From an uncultured Fluviicola sp. (lineage in GTDB: Bacteria > Bacteroidota > Bacteroidia > Flavobacteriales_D > Crocinitomicaceae): a DNA stretch of 64,000 nt. This document shows, in pieces, positions 1 to 9,351 of this stretch. The notes under the pieces are model-generated. The model saw nothing but the letters and a program-made list of their open reading frames with translations, searched no databases and was not told the DNA's origin. How positions within the stretch are numbered: the stretch's first letter is position 1; each line of letters opens with the position of its first letter. The translations under genes were made by a program, and so were the position numbers. The stretch spans positions 30,116-94,115 of the forward strand of contig CAJVYC010000009.1 in the NCBI GenBank assembly GCA_913009205.1. Reading direction: 5' to 3'.

Positions 1-2
1 TG

Positions 3-485
3 CCAGATGATGCTCAGCAATCGAGCCCTACAATTGATGCGCAAGCAAATCCGGACCAGAACATCGTAAGTGTTGATAACACGAGTGACGTTATCGTTCC
101 GGAAGTTGGAATTGATGGACTTGGTTACGACTTTGGTGCCGACGTTCCTGTTTTCGACAAATTGGATGCCGAAATCTTTATATGGGTTGACACGGAAGCG
201 AGTATGGTTGGAGGTGTTGCTGAAATGTTCAGATACATTCAATCTAATGTTGAGTATCCCGAAATGGATATTGAGGGAGATGTTCAAGGAACGGTTGCAA
301 TGTCCTTCGTTGTGGAGAAGAATGGTGAAATTACCAATATTTTAGTTGAAAAAGGAGTGAGTAAAACTATTGATCGCGAAGCGAAGCGTATCGTGCGTTC
401 GTTTCCAAAATGGGTTCCTGCTGAGATAGATGCTAGGAAGGTTAGAACAAGGGTTCGTCTTCCAATTGTGTTTACTCTGGAGTAA
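3..485 (+). CDS. TonB-like energy transducer, C-terminal part (5' end outside window)
   Basis: The reading frame is open from the first bases of the window and ends at 485, so only the C-terminal ~160 residues are present. The last ~80 residues fit a TonB C-terminal domain: a GxVxxxFxVxxxG-type strand (GTVAMSFVVEKNGEI), a helix with Asp-Arg-Glu-Ala, then a Trp-Val-Pro segment and a final basic strand ending in Phe-Thr-Leu-Glu. In this family the domain spans to the outer membrane and contacts the TonB box of receptors, passing on ExbB/ExbD energy. The preceding stretch is rich in Asp, Gln and Pro, as expected of a periplasmic linker. Internal start codons such as the TTG at 162 are not likely true starts because coding character continues upstream. 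Its partners would lie left of the window. Confidence 0.75.
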   Translation, partial: PDDAQQSSPTIDAQANPDQNIVSVDNTSDVIVPEVGIDGLGYDFGADVPVFDKLDAEIFIWVDTEASMVGGVAEMFRYIQSNVEYPEMDIEGDVQGTVAMSFVVEKNGEITNILVEKGVSKTIDREAKRIVRSFPKWVPAEIDARKVRTRVRLPIVFTLE

Positions 486-547
486 TAGAAACACGAAGCT
501 TTGGTAGCCAAAGGCGATCTCGGTTCTGCCGGGATCATCTTTAATTG

Positions 548-750
548 CTACCAATAATCCGCGATGCAATAATTTAAAATCGTATCACCGTCAAAAACAT
601 ATTGTTCCTCCCAATTAACGCTTTGATCTTCAAAAATAATCCATACTAAAGGTGGAAGTCCGTATGCTTATCAAATAACTGTATTATTGCATGAGTTTTG
701 ATCGAAAGTTCCTTCAATTCTTCGCTTAATATGCTTTTGACTAGTTGTAT
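548..750 (-). pseudogene. Decayed reverse-strand ORF with one frameshift
   Basis: The stretch 486-880 has no intact gene, but its reverse strand reads as protein in two abutting frames. From about 750 down to 670 the frame encodes a lysine/glutamate-rich helix (…EELKELSIKTHAIIQLFD). From about 680 to the stop at 548-550 another frame encodes AYGLPPLVWIIFED followed by NWEEQYVFDGDTILNYC and a short tail. There is no ATG and the frame changes near 665-680. I do not recognise the family. It is best read as the 3' remnant of a gene; chance coding character cannot be excluded. Confidence 0.35.
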
Positions 751-880
751 TTAAAAGAAATATAAATAGAATGTTAATAAACAATACTGTTCTAATAGCA
801 CAAAGTTCAGGCTAAAATTTTTAATCGTTGTGCGTAATTCTACATGTTTAAAATTCAAATCCTGAAATGTTTTTTGAATA

Positions 881-914
881 AAAAAAGGCTGCCTCAATAG
901 AAGCAGCCTTTTTC
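881..914 (-). terminator. Rho-independent terminator of fumC
   Basis: An 11-base stem (AAAAAGGCTGC / GCAGCCTTTTT) with a 10-base loop is followed on the reverse strand by a T run. It starts 16 bases after the fumC stop codon. Confidence 0.85.
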
Positions 915-929
915 AATTTTATAGAATAA

Positions 930-2327
930 TTAGTCCAATGAACCAATCATTTTCTTTGGGTTCACCCAATTGTCGTATTCTTCAGCAGGAACGTATCCTA
1001 GACGAATTGCTTCTTCTCTCAACGTTGTTCCGTTTTCGTGCGCTGTGTTTGCAATCTCTGCCGCTTTGTAATAACCAATCTTTGTGTTCAAAGCAGTAAC
1101 AAGCATCAGTGAATTGTTTAAGAGTTCATCAATTCTAGTCTGGTTTGGTTCAATTCCATGGGCACAATTTTCATCAAATGATGCACAAGCATCCCCAATT
1201 AATTGAGCACTTTGTAATAAGTTCGATGCCATCATTGGTTTGAAAACATTCAATTCATAATGACCTTGAGCTCCACCAATTGTGACTGCAACATCGTTCC
1301 CCATAACTTGAGCGCAAACCATCGTTATTGCTTCAGCTTGAGTTGGATTTACTTTCCCTGGCATAATTGAAGATCCTGGCTCGTTTGCAGGAATCGAAAT
1401 CTCACCAATTCCAGAACGAGGACCAGAAGCCATCATTCGAATATCATTTGCAATTTTATTTAAAGAAACCGCGATTTGTTTCAAAGCTCCGTGCGTTTCA
1501 ACAATCGCATCGTGCGCAGCCAAAGCTTCAAATTTATTCTCTGCTGTTATAAATGGAAGCCCAGTAAACTCTGCAATTTTAGCGGCTACAAGAATATCGT
1601 AACCGGCAGGTGTATTCAAACCTGTTCCAACGGCAGTTCCACCCAGTGCTAGTTCAGAAAGGTGGTCCAATGTGTTTCTTAGCGCCTTTAATCCGTGGTT
1701 CAATTGAGAAACATAACCAGAAAACTCTTGTCCTAAAGTAAGTGGAGTTGCATCCATTAAATGCGTTCTACCAATTTTTACAACGTCTTTAAACGCTACT
1801 GATTTTGCCTGAAGTGTATCTCTTAATTGCTCAATTCCAGGAATCGTTGTTTGAACTACTTTTTGGTAACAAGCGATGTGCATTCCTGTTGGGAATGTAT
1901 CATTACTCGATTGACTTTTATTTACATCATCGTTTGGAGCAAGTGTTTTTTCACCTTCGCCAATTTTTTTTCCAGCGTTTACGTGTGCACGATTTGCAAT
2001 TACTTCGTTCACATTCATGTTACTCTGCGTACCTGATCCCGTTTGCCAGATCACCAAAGGAAATTGATCGTCTAATTTACCCGCGATAATTTCATCTGCG
2101 GCTTTCGAGATATGATCTCTTTTGTCTTCGGCCAACACACCCAATTCACAATTTGCATGAGCCGCTGCCTTTTTCAAATAAGCAAATGCATGTACTACTT
2201 CGATAGGCATTGAAGCCGCCGGTCCGATCTTAAAATTGTTTCTTGAACGTTCAGTTTGAGGGCCCCAGTATTTATCAGCAGGTACTTTAACTTCACCAAT
2301 GGTATCTTTTTCTATTCTGTATTCCAT
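930..2327 (-). CDS. fumC: Class II fumarate hydratase
   Basis: The 465-residue product has the normal length for FumC, which reversibly hydrates fumarate to L-malate in the TCA cycle in the cytoplasm without an iron-sulfur cluster. The superfamily signature [11 protein letters not shown], which supplies the mobile loop with the catalytic serine, is intact near residue 318. The substrate-binding [18 protein letters not shown] segment, seen here as [14 protein letters not shown], lies near residue 95, and [17 protein letters not shown] near residue 185. The start ([16 protein letters not shown]) matches the family N terminus. The gene is monocistronic, with a strong terminator just downstream. 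Confidence 0.97.
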   Translation of the reverse strand: MEYRIEKDTIGEVKVPADKYWGPQTERSRNNFKIGPAASMPIEVVHAFAYLKKAAAHANCELGVLAEDKRDHISKAADEIIAGKLDDQFPLVIWQTGSGTQSNMNVNEVIANRAHVNAGKKIGEGEKTLAPNDDVNKSQSSNDTFPTGMHIACYQKVVQTTIPGIEQLRDTLQAKSVAFKDVVKIGRTHLMDATPLTLGQEFSGYVSQLNHGLKALRNTLDHLSELALGGTAVGTGLNTPAGYDILVAAKIAEFTGLPFITAENKFEALAAHDAIVETHGALKQIAVSLNKIANDIRMMASGPRSGIGEISIPANEPGSSIMPGKVNPTQAEAITMVCAQVMGNDVAVTIGGAQGHYELNVFKPMMASNLLQSAQLIGDACASFDENCAHGIEPNQTRIDELLNNSLMLVTALNTKIGYYKAAEIANTAHENGTTLREEAIRLGYVPAEEYDNWVNPKKMIGSLD

Positions 2328-2441
2328 GATTGTATTTTTTGCTAAAATTAATGATCCTTATTATTTCTTGTTGGTTTCGCCTTCTCTTATTTGAATTATT
2401 ATTACTTTTACAGTTGTTAAATAAGTACAAAATAATAAGAA

Positions 2442-2600
2442 ATGAGTGTTTTCGGTATTGTTCTTTTTCTTTTACTAGGCGGAATGGCGTTTTGGATGCT
2501 GTTGTTCCTTATGGCGTTTATCCTTCCTTATTGGATTACACTGGGTGTTTTCGATATGATGCAGCCAAAAAGAATTTATGAAGACAGCGAAGAAGAATAA
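2442..2600 (+). CDS. Small membrane protein, 52 aa
   Basis: A 52-residue ORF starting at ATG 2442 (MSVFGIVLFLLLGGMAFWML…) is almost entirely hydrophobic to residue ~38, enough for one long or two short membrane helices, and ends in an acidic tail (…YEDSEEE). A terminator follows 26 bases after its stop, which supports a real transcription unit. No family is recognised. It lies head to head with fumC, 114 bases away. Confidence 0.55.
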   Translation: MSVFGIVLFLLLGGMAFWMLLFLMAFILPYWITLGVFDMMQPKRIYEDSEEE

Positions 2601-2625
2601 CTTCGGTCTTTAATATGTATCGAAT

Positions 2626-2653
2626 GCTAGCCCTATTGGGTTGGCTTTTTTTT
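2626..2653 (+). terminator. Rho-independent terminator after the 52-aa ORF
   Basis: The stem GCTAGCCC / GGGTTGGC (with G-T pairs) has a TATT loop and is followed by nine Ts. Confidence 0.75.
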
Positions 2654-2728
2654 TGCATTTATTTTGGAAATTAAGTCTTTGAGTCATTACCCATTTTACA
2701 GCCGTTGTACTTCTGCGAAAAAGCCCTT

Positions 2729-3685
2729 TTAAACCCAAACTTTGCTCCCTTCAGAGCAATTCTTACAAATTTCAATGTCATTTCTTCCCCCCAATACAGC
2801 GTTTCTAAATGCGTTGTATTGAGGGTGGTGCCAAATGGTTTTGAAATCATTGTCAGCGACAGTTCCGAGAACATGCTTTGCGTCTTTGTCGAAGCAGCAA
2901 GGAACCACTTTACCGTCCCAAGTGAGCACCGATGAAGACCACATTCGCCAGCAGTGATTGCCGAGTTTGTATTTCATTTTATACGTTCCATCTGCCTGTT
3001 TTCTATAGCGCGAGTACTTTTCGTTCTCAGGCATTAAAGGATTTCCATTTTCAAACTCGTACAATTGAGCCGATTTGATTCGAACCTCGTCAATTCCCAT
3101 TTCCTTACCCAATTCAAACACCTGTGGGATTTCGTGTTCGTTTGGTTTTACCGCTAAAAATTGAAAAATCAGATGCGGTGTGCTTGAGTTCAATCGCAAT
3201 TTTGCCTGAACCATTTCCTTTGTTCCGGCGATTACTTTGTCAAGCTTTCCGTGAATTCGATAGTTCTCATACGTTTCTTGGGTCAACCCATCAATCGAAA
3301 TAATCAAGCGATCCAATCCAGATTCAATGATGTCTCCTGCCATTTTTTCATTGATAAAATGAGCATTTGTTGAGGTTGAGGTGTAAATTTTGTTTCTTTT
3401 CGCCTCTTTGATTAATTCTAGAAAATTGGGGTGCAAGAAAGGTTCCCCCTGGAAATAATAGTTGATGTAGAAAACAGGTCGCTTCAATTGCGCAATCATT
3501 TTTTCGTGCAAGGTCAGATCGAGTCTCCCAGTCGGTCGCGTAAACTGCTTCAGCCCACTCGGGCATTCAGGACAGCCTAAGTTACAAGCGGTTGTCGGTT
3601 CTATGCTCAATGAAAAGGGCATTCCTCTGTGCTTCGATTTCTTTACAAGCCGAGAGATTAAATAACTTCCTTGCAAAACGCACAA
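2729..3685 (-). CDS. Radical SAM / SPASM-domain enzyme
   Basis: The product has the radical SAM 4Fe-4S motif CxxxCxxC at residues 34-41 (C34, C38, C41 within ACNLGCPEC). A C-terminal SPASM-like region follows, with Cys-Cys after 'GKVVP' and a final CxxC (EICKNCSEG) that would hold auxiliary clusters. Such enzymes generate a 5'-deoxyadenosyl radical; the Bacteroidota members with FYFQGEP-like motifs (here YYFQGEPFLHP) have no established substrate. The TTG at 3683-3685 is used as start here. However, the frame stays open to an upstream stop at 3761-3763, and the intervening ~25 codons look like genuine family N terminus (…NINILKHVNIYRAWN). No ATG, GTG or other TTG occurs there; an ATA at 3752-3754 is the earliest isoleucine codon. 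The true start is therefore uncertain. Confidence 0.85.
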   Translation of the reverse strand: MCVLQGSYLISRLVKKSKHRGMPFSLSIEPTTACNLGCPECPSGLKQFTRPTGRLDLTLHEKMIAQLKRPVFYINYYFQGEPFLHPNFLELIKEAKRNKIYTSTSTNAHFINEKMAGDIIESGLDRLIISIDGLTQETYENYRIHGKLDKVIAGTKEMVQAKLRLNSSTPHLIFQFLAVKPNEHEIPQVFELGKEMGIDEVRIKSAQLYEFENGNPLMPENEKYSRYRKQADGTYKMKYKLGNHCWRMWSSSVLTWDGKVVPCCFDKDAKHVLGTVADNDFKTIWHHPQYNAFRNAVLGGRNDIEICKNCSEGSKVWV

Positions 3686-3864
3686 GTTCCACGCCCGATA
3701 GATATTGACGTGTTTTAGAATGTTGATATTGTCTCGGAAAGTAGAAATAGCTATTGAATTTTAATAAAGTTAAGCAATTGACTCAACAACGATGTCAATT
3801 CACTCAAAGGATCTTAAGTCCATACTATAAAATACCTCAAAATTGTATCTTTAGTAACCTTCCT

Positions 3865-3972
3865 ATGAAAACAATATTGCTTGCTCTTGTTTGCTTTTCG
3901 ACCTTTTTATCATTTGGTCAGGATTCTCTCCGATCGCAAAAGATCGACGAAGTAAGTCATTGTGCTATCTGA
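3865..3972 (+). pseudogene. Orphan signal-peptide fragment
   Basis: A 35-codon ORF starts with a good Sec signal peptide (MKTILLALVCFSTFLSFGQ) followed by only 16 residues (DSLRSQKIDEV…) before a TGA. The sequence after the cleavage site resembles the start of TonB-receptor plug regions. It looks like the 5' remnant of an exported protein gene whose body was deleted; a genuine short secreted peptide is less likely. Confidence 0.45.
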
Positions 3973-4122
3973 AGCAATTTCTCACTCTTTATGATGGCCT
4001 GTTTCAGAATAGTTAGTCGCTAGAGTTTGAAAACTGTCTGCTATTGATAAAAATGACCCGCTAGTTTTACTCAATTCAATGGACTGATTAAACAGTTCAA
4101 ATCGTTTAACTAATTTTGCTGC

Positions 4123-6519
4123 ATGAATTTGATCCTATTTATTTTTTCCTTGGTTGTTTTTCAAGTTTACAGTCAAGAAACCTACTTCGTGAAAGATGCC
4201 TTTTCGGAAAGCTCTATTCCTTTTGTCAAAGTGTTTCCAAATGATGGAGAACCCTTTCTCGCGGATATTGATGGAGCCTTCGAGATTCAATCCTCGACGA
4301 CCAATTTCATATTGAAATACGGTGGCTATATAGACACTGCAATCGACGTAAGTGTCATTGAAGATAGAATTGTTTATTTGCAACCCAACGTTCAGCAGGT
4401 AGACGAAATGACGGTTGTTCCGGGGGTCAATCCGGCCCATCGAATAATGAGAAAGGCTATTGAGAATCGAAAAGCCAACCATCCAATGAAAAATGATGGG
4501 TTTCGATACAACAGCTACAGCAAGTTTATTTTCGATGTCCATCAAGAAGGCTTGGCTGCAATTTCAGATACAACGTCGGACAGTACCCTCATTAAATTGC
4601 GAAAATTTTTCTCAGAGCAACATCTGTTCATGTTGGAGTCTACTTCAAAGCGGACGTTTACACCGCCTTATAGAGATCAAGAAGAAATTACGGCATATAA
4701 AGTTTCTGGATTTACAGACCCCATGTTCTCCACTTTTGCCAATGGAATGCAGTCCTTTAGTTTTTACGACAACCAGTTTGATTTAATGGGTTCGAAGTAT
4801 ATCAATCCGCTCGCTTATGGCGGAATCAACCGTTATTTGTTTATCCTGGAGGATTCTACGTTTCACGAATCGGACACAACGTACACTATTTATTACCGGC
4901 CTCGAAAAGGAAAATCATTTAAGGGCTTGGAGGGACACTTGTATATCAACACAAATGGTTTTGCAGTTGAGAAAGTAATTGCTGAACCCTATGCTGATAC
5001 AACTGGGATGAAGATTAAAATTGTTCAGGAATATGAATTTTCAAACAATAAAAAGTGGTTTCCAACCAAGTTGAACACAGAGGTGGATTTCGGAACTCCA
5101 TTGGCTTCTGGAATTAAGCAATCGACGATTGTTGGGACGGGACAAACCTATATTTCTGACATTGAAATCAATCCAACAAATCTTGTTAAAAAATTCGATA
5201 ATAATATTTCATTGTATACAGTAGAAGGCGCAAATGCACAAAATGAAAATCAATGGGATTCACTCAGACGGTATGAAATAACGGATAAAGAGTTGCGAAC
5301 ATATGACATGATTGACAGCCTTTCAGAGGCGCAAAACTTTGATAAAAAATTGAAATTTTTAAACCAATTATCCGATGGCAAACTGCCGTTAGGAAATTAT
5401 GCGTTGGATTTAACACGACTTCTGAGCTTTAATTATTACGAGCGCTACCGCTTTGGTTTGGGTTTGGAGAACTCTCAAAAGCTGATGAAAAATATTGTTA
5501 TTGGTGGATATTTTGGATGGGCAACAGGCGACAAAGAATGGAAATATGGTGCATACTCAACCTTTCATTTAAGCCGAAAACGTGGAATGAAAATCGAATT
5601 GAAATACCAACAAGATATTTATGAGCGCGGCGGAAATAATTTCATGGGAGCAGGATTTAACTTGGAAAACTCAAATGCACTGCGGTTTTTGTTCATTTCA
5701 AGTATGGATCGCCAGCGCTTGGGCGAAATAGCATTTACGACTGATGCCAAGGCGAATATGTCCTTTCGGTTGTTTGGGAATTACCAGCGCATTGGATTTA
5801 CTGAGGGGTATCGATTTCAACCCTTGGACGGAACTTATTCGAGTCTTGTTGATGTTGATGTAGCTGAACTCGGATTTGAATTCAAGTGGAATATTTTAGA
5901 GAATTACATGCTTTTGGGGAACAGGAAAGTATCTCAAGGAATCAAGTATCCAGTTTTGAAGTTTAAATTGGCACGAGGGGTTAAAGGATGGTTCGAAAGC
6001 AATCTTAATTATTTACGAATGAATGCTGAGATTTCCCAAACGCTTAACTTCCTTGGATTGGGGAAGTTTAAGATTAAATTAGAAGCGGGAAAGACGGTTG
6101 GAAAAGTGCCTTTGTTTTTAACGCACGTTGGAAATGGAACGGGAATACAATGGTTGACTAGCGTTTTGAATACCTTCGAAACAATGAGCCCAGGAACGTT
6201 TTACAGTTCAGAACAAGCAGCTTTGTTCACCCGATTCGAATTTAAATCTTTCAAAACTGCAGCGAAATGGAACGAGCCAAAGATTTCAGTGCACCACGCC
6301 ATCGGTTACGGAAGAATGAATGATCGTTTGGACCACATTTCTGATTTTCAAACCATGGAAAATGGTTATTACGAAGGCGGACTAATACTGGACGGTCTCT
6401 ATACTTCATCCCTGATGGGGCTCGGAATAGGTGTGTTTTACAATTATGGAAACTACGCGAATGCCGATTGGAAGCAAAATATAATGCCGAAAATCGCTTT
6501 GAGTTTTTTAATTGATTAG
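4123..6519 (+). CDS. DUF5686 / carboxypeptidase-like regulatory domain outer-membrane protein
   Basis: This 798-residue protein begins with a signal peptide (cleavage near residue 17, VYSQ|ET). Next comes a short carboxypeptidase-like beta-sandwich (residues ~20-90), then the family hallmark VNPAHRIMRKAIENRKANHP near residue 105 and a long beta-rich C terminus ending in a hydrophobic strand (…IALSFLID), as in outer-membrane beta-barrels. DUF5686 proteins are Bacteroidota-specific and of unknown biochemical role. A TAATTTTG motif ends four bases before the ATG. The gene converges on the PKD protein at 6586. Confidence 0.85.
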   Translation: MNLILFIFSLVVFQVYSQETYFVKDAFSESSIPFVKVFPNDGEPFLADIDGAFEIQSSTTNFILKYGGYIDTAIDVSVIEDRIVYLQPNVQQVDEMTVVPGVNPAHRIMRKAIENRKANHPMKNDGFRYNSYSKFIFDVHQEGLAAISDTTSDSTLIKLRKFFSEQHLFMLESTSKRTFTPPYRDQEEITAYKVSGFTDPMFSTFANGMQSFSFYDNQFDLMGSKYINPLAYGGINRYLFILEDSTFHESDTTYTIYYRPRKGKSFKGLEGHLYINTNGFAVEKVIAEPYADTTGMKIKIVQEYEFSNNKKWFPTKLNTEVDFGTPLASGIKQSTIVGTGQTYISDIEINPTNLVKKFDNNISLYTVEGANAQNENQWDSLRRYEITDKELRTYDMIDSLSEAQNFDKKLKFLNQLSDGKLPLGNYALDLTRLLSFNYYERYRFGLGLENSQKLMKNIVIGGYFGWATGDKEWKYGAYSTFHLSRKRGMKIELKYQQDIYERGGNNFMGAGFNLENSNALRFLFISSMDRQRLGEIAFTTDAKANMSFRLFGNYQRIGFTEGYRFQPLDGTYSSLVDVDVAELGFEFKWNILENYMLLGNRKVSQGIKYPVLKFKLARGVKGWFESNLNYLRMNAEISQTLNFLGLGKFKIKLEAGKTVGKVPLFLTHVGNGTGIQWLTSVLNTFETMSPGTFYSSEQAALFTRFEFKSFKTAAKWNEPKISVHHAIGYGRMNDRLDHISDFQTMENGYYEGGLILDGLYTSSLMGLGIGVFYNYGNYANADWKQNIMPKIALSFLID

Positions 6520-6585
6520 ATGTAAGAATCATCTAACAATCTAATATCTAAGAAGGAATTTAAGTCTGATCTGTTAAGACAAAAC

Positions 6586-9255
6586 CTATCTCAATATATT
6601 AATATGTCCAGTAGTGAAATGATCTGGATTTAGAGGCTCACACGTTCTGTATTGAATGGTGTAACCATACGTTCCATCTTGAACCAATTGTCCCTTGTAG
6701 GTCCCGTCCCATACCTGATCAACGTCATACGTTTCGAAGAGAACCTGTCCCCAGCGGTTGTAGACTTTTAAGTGCCATTCATAGATATAGAAATCGGTGA
6801 TCGCATTAAACGTATTGTTGAATTCGTCTCCGTCTGGTGTAAATGCATTTGGAATATAAAGTGTAAATGGCTCAATGTACAATTCGCTGTACGCAGTGTC
6901 TTTACAGCTCCATTCGTTTGTTACGATCTGCATTGGGTAGTGCGTTCCATCGAACAAATACTGGTGTGTGGGGTTTGCCTCCGTTCCATTTGAGAAAATT
7001 GTTGAGTCATCGTACCAGTAAAAAAAACGATCACCACCTACCGATTGGTCAATGAATTCAACAACTGAATTGCAGATGTCTGTATAATCTGGTGTTACTG
7101 CAAACCCAGCTTCTGGGTTTGGATTAACATTAACAATATCGGACTCCATTAGCGTCAATGTGTCAATGCATCCTTCAGTAGTATAAATCGTCAAAGTCAC
7201 AGGGTAGTTCCCAACAAAATTGTAAACGTGAGATGGGTTTTGGTCTGTGGAAAAACCGCCATCTCCGAAATCCCAGTCGTAAAAAATAGGTGTTTCAGAC
7301 CAACTTAGATCATTGAATTGCGCATTAAATGGAACGCATTGCAATCCTGGCTCTATTACAAAATTAATCGTCGGAGGACTGAATAAATAGATTTCTTGAG
7401 TCTTGCTTTCAGTGCAGTTTTCAAAGGTTCCTGTCAAAGTAATAGGAATTGTTCCTGGCACGTTAAATACGACATCAAACACATCGATATCAGTTGAACT
7501 TGTTAGAGAAGCGTTCGGTCCAAAGTTCCAAGTATAAAGAGATCCAGCAGGTCCACTTACAGTACCATCAAAGTCAAAGCTGTTGTCCGTAATGCACATT
7601 GATGCAGCTGAAGTAAAGTCAATAACAAGAAGTTCATTGAGCGTAATTGTTTTTTGAATCACATCAATACACGACGGAGATGACCAAGCTGATAATGTTA
7701 CAGTATACGTTCCTGGTCCAGGGAAAACATAGGAAGGATCGAAATCACTGGATGCTCCTACGCCATCTCCAAAGTCCCATGTGTAATTGGTTGCATTTGT
7801 GGAGCTATTGTCAAAATAAATATCAAGACCTTGGCATTCAATATTCGGTAGGATGATCATTCCAGCTTCGGGGCCAGGCATTACGAAAACTTCACCTGTC
7901 CACGATGCGTTGCAAAGCGAAACGACTCCTGTAATTGTAACAGATTGCAATCCAGATGTCGAAAATGAAACATCATTAATAACGGCTCCTGTTGCGGTTG
8001 GCTGATCTGCATTCGGTCCAAAATCCCATTCATAGGTTATTCCTGCGGGGCCGACGGCAGTGAAATCAAATTGATTATCAAGTAGACAAAGCGAATCTTG
8101 AGAGAGCCATGTTATTTCTAATTCATTGTTTACCGAAATATTCATGTATGCAGTATCGGTACAAGGCCATCCTGGATTTACAACGAGCATTGCAGTGTAA
8201 GATCCTGGTGCAGGGTATGTGAAAGACGGTTCGAATACTGTGCTAACATCAGTTGCTGATCCGACAACTCCAAAGTCCCAAGCGTAATTCGTTCCTCCAT
8301 ACGAGTTGTTTTCAAAATCGATTGTTAATCCTTGGCAATAAGAAACGAATGAAGCCAATTCATCTTGTTCAGGCAGAAGGCTTTCCAATTGGAGGTTACA
8401 ATTGAATACTCTAAAAAGGAAATCTCTTGTCGTTTGATTGATTACAACTCCGTTTCTAATCTCTTGAACTTGAATTCCTACTACAAAAAGCCCTAATAAG
8501 CTCGGTGAAGCAGTTAATTGTCCGGTAGTTGGATTGATACTAATCGAAGCTCCAGGACCTAATGGATTGACAGCGTTAAAACCTCCGGCCCAATTCACTG
8601 GGTTGTAAGGTGGCGGTGGCGCTTGATTCGGTGCAGGATTAAAAGATGATGCTCCAGCAAACGGAGTCACAAGAGAATACACCAGTTGATCTCCATCAGG
8701 ATCTGTTGCACTATGATCGAAATTCAAATCTTCGTTATTGCAAAGTAACAGTGGCGGGTAGTTGGTGAATCTCGGACTGTTATTTTCCCATTCACCCGTG
8801 TCAAAACCAGGAACGTGACATGTTAGTGTAATTCCTGTGTCATCAGGGTTTATTAAGTTCGTTACGTTTGGTCCACGACAACAGCGTTGATAAGATACAT
8901 CATAACCACCAACTGCTGGCGGAAGGTTTACGACAACGACGTACTCGGCATGTTCAGTACAAATATTCGTCGGTGGCGTAACACAAGGATTGTTAAAAAC
9001 AACAGGAAGCGTTATACTTCCAGGGAAAGGTACAGCAACATTCTGAACCATAGTTCCATTGTTATAAACAGTTAGGTAAAGTGGGTTGTCGTATTGTGCT
9101 CCAGTTGAAAGGCAATCACGGTAGAGGCTAATATGAAATTCATAATTGTTTCCACCCAAATAATTGTAATAGATATCGCCTCCAACAATATGCGAAGCTT
9201 GCACATTTGAAGAAAATGATAACATTAATAAAATGAATAGGTATTTAAATTTCAT
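6586..9255 (-). CDS. Secreted PKD-repeat protein with T9SS type B sorting domain
   Basis: The 889-residue product has a signal peptide (…FSSNVQA|SHIVGG) and an N-terminal ~280-residue region starting SHIVGGDIYY that is common in surface proteins of gliding Bacteroidota. About six PKD-like modules follow, recognised by WDFG/WNFG/YWYDD cores with 'G.Y.V.L' strands (residues ~305-790). The last ~85 residues are a gliding-motility-type (CHU_C) type B sorting domain: IPNAFTPDGDEFNNTF, then LKVYNRWGQVLFE and WDGTYKG, ending NILR. The protein should be exported by Sec, then by the type IX system, and act as a cell-surface adhesin or structural protein. It is monocistronic. Confidence 0.9.
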   Translation of the reverse strand: MKFKYLFILLMLSFSSNVQASHIVGGDIYYNYLGGNNYEFHISLYRDCLSTGAQYDNPLYLTVYNNGTMVQNVAVPFPGSITLPVVFNNPCVTPPTNICTEHAEYVVVVNLPPAVGGYDVSYQRCCRGPNVTNLINPDDTGITLTCHVPGFDTGEWENNSPRFTNYPPLLLCNNEDLNFDHSATDPDGDQLVYSLVTPFAGASSFNPAPNQAPPPPYNPVNWAGGFNAVNPLGPGASISINPTTGQLTASPSLLGLFVVGIQVQEIRNGVVINQTTRDFLFRVFNCNLQLESLLPEQDELASFVSYCQGLTIDFENNSYGGTNYAWDFGVVGSATDVSTVFEPSFTYPAPGSYTAMLVVNPGWPCTDTAYMNISVNNELEITWLSQDSLCLLDNQFDFTAVGPAGITYEWDFGPNADQPTATGAVINDVSFSTSGLQSVTITGVVSLCNASWTGEVFVMPGPEAGMIILPNIECQGLDIYFDNSSTNATNYTWDFGDGVGASSDFDPSYVFPGPGTYTVTLSAWSSPSCIDVIQKTITLNELLVIDFTSAASMCITDNSFDFDGTVSGPAGSLYTWNFGPNASLTSSTDIDVFDVVFNVPGTIPITLTGTFENCTESKTQEIYLFSPPTINFVIEPGLQCVPFNAQFNDLSWSETPIFYDWDFGDGGFSTDQNPSHVYNFVGNYPVTLTIYTTEGCIDTLTLMESDIVNVNPNPEAGFAVTPDYTDICNSVVEFIDQSVGGDRFFYWYDDSTIFSNGTEANPTHQYLFDGTHYPMQIVTNEWSCKDTAYSELYIEPFTLYIPNAFTPDGDEFNNTFNAITDFYIYEWHLKVYNRWGQVLFETYDVDQVWDGTYKGQLVQDGTYGYTIQYRTCEPLNPDHFTTGHINILR

Positions 9256-9351
9256 TGTAGTTCTTAAATCCGTAGTCTTTAGACGTAAAAATAGGGCAAA
9301 TGTTATACCAAAAAGATAATAAATCGTCCTATTCTTGGAAACGTATGAAAC

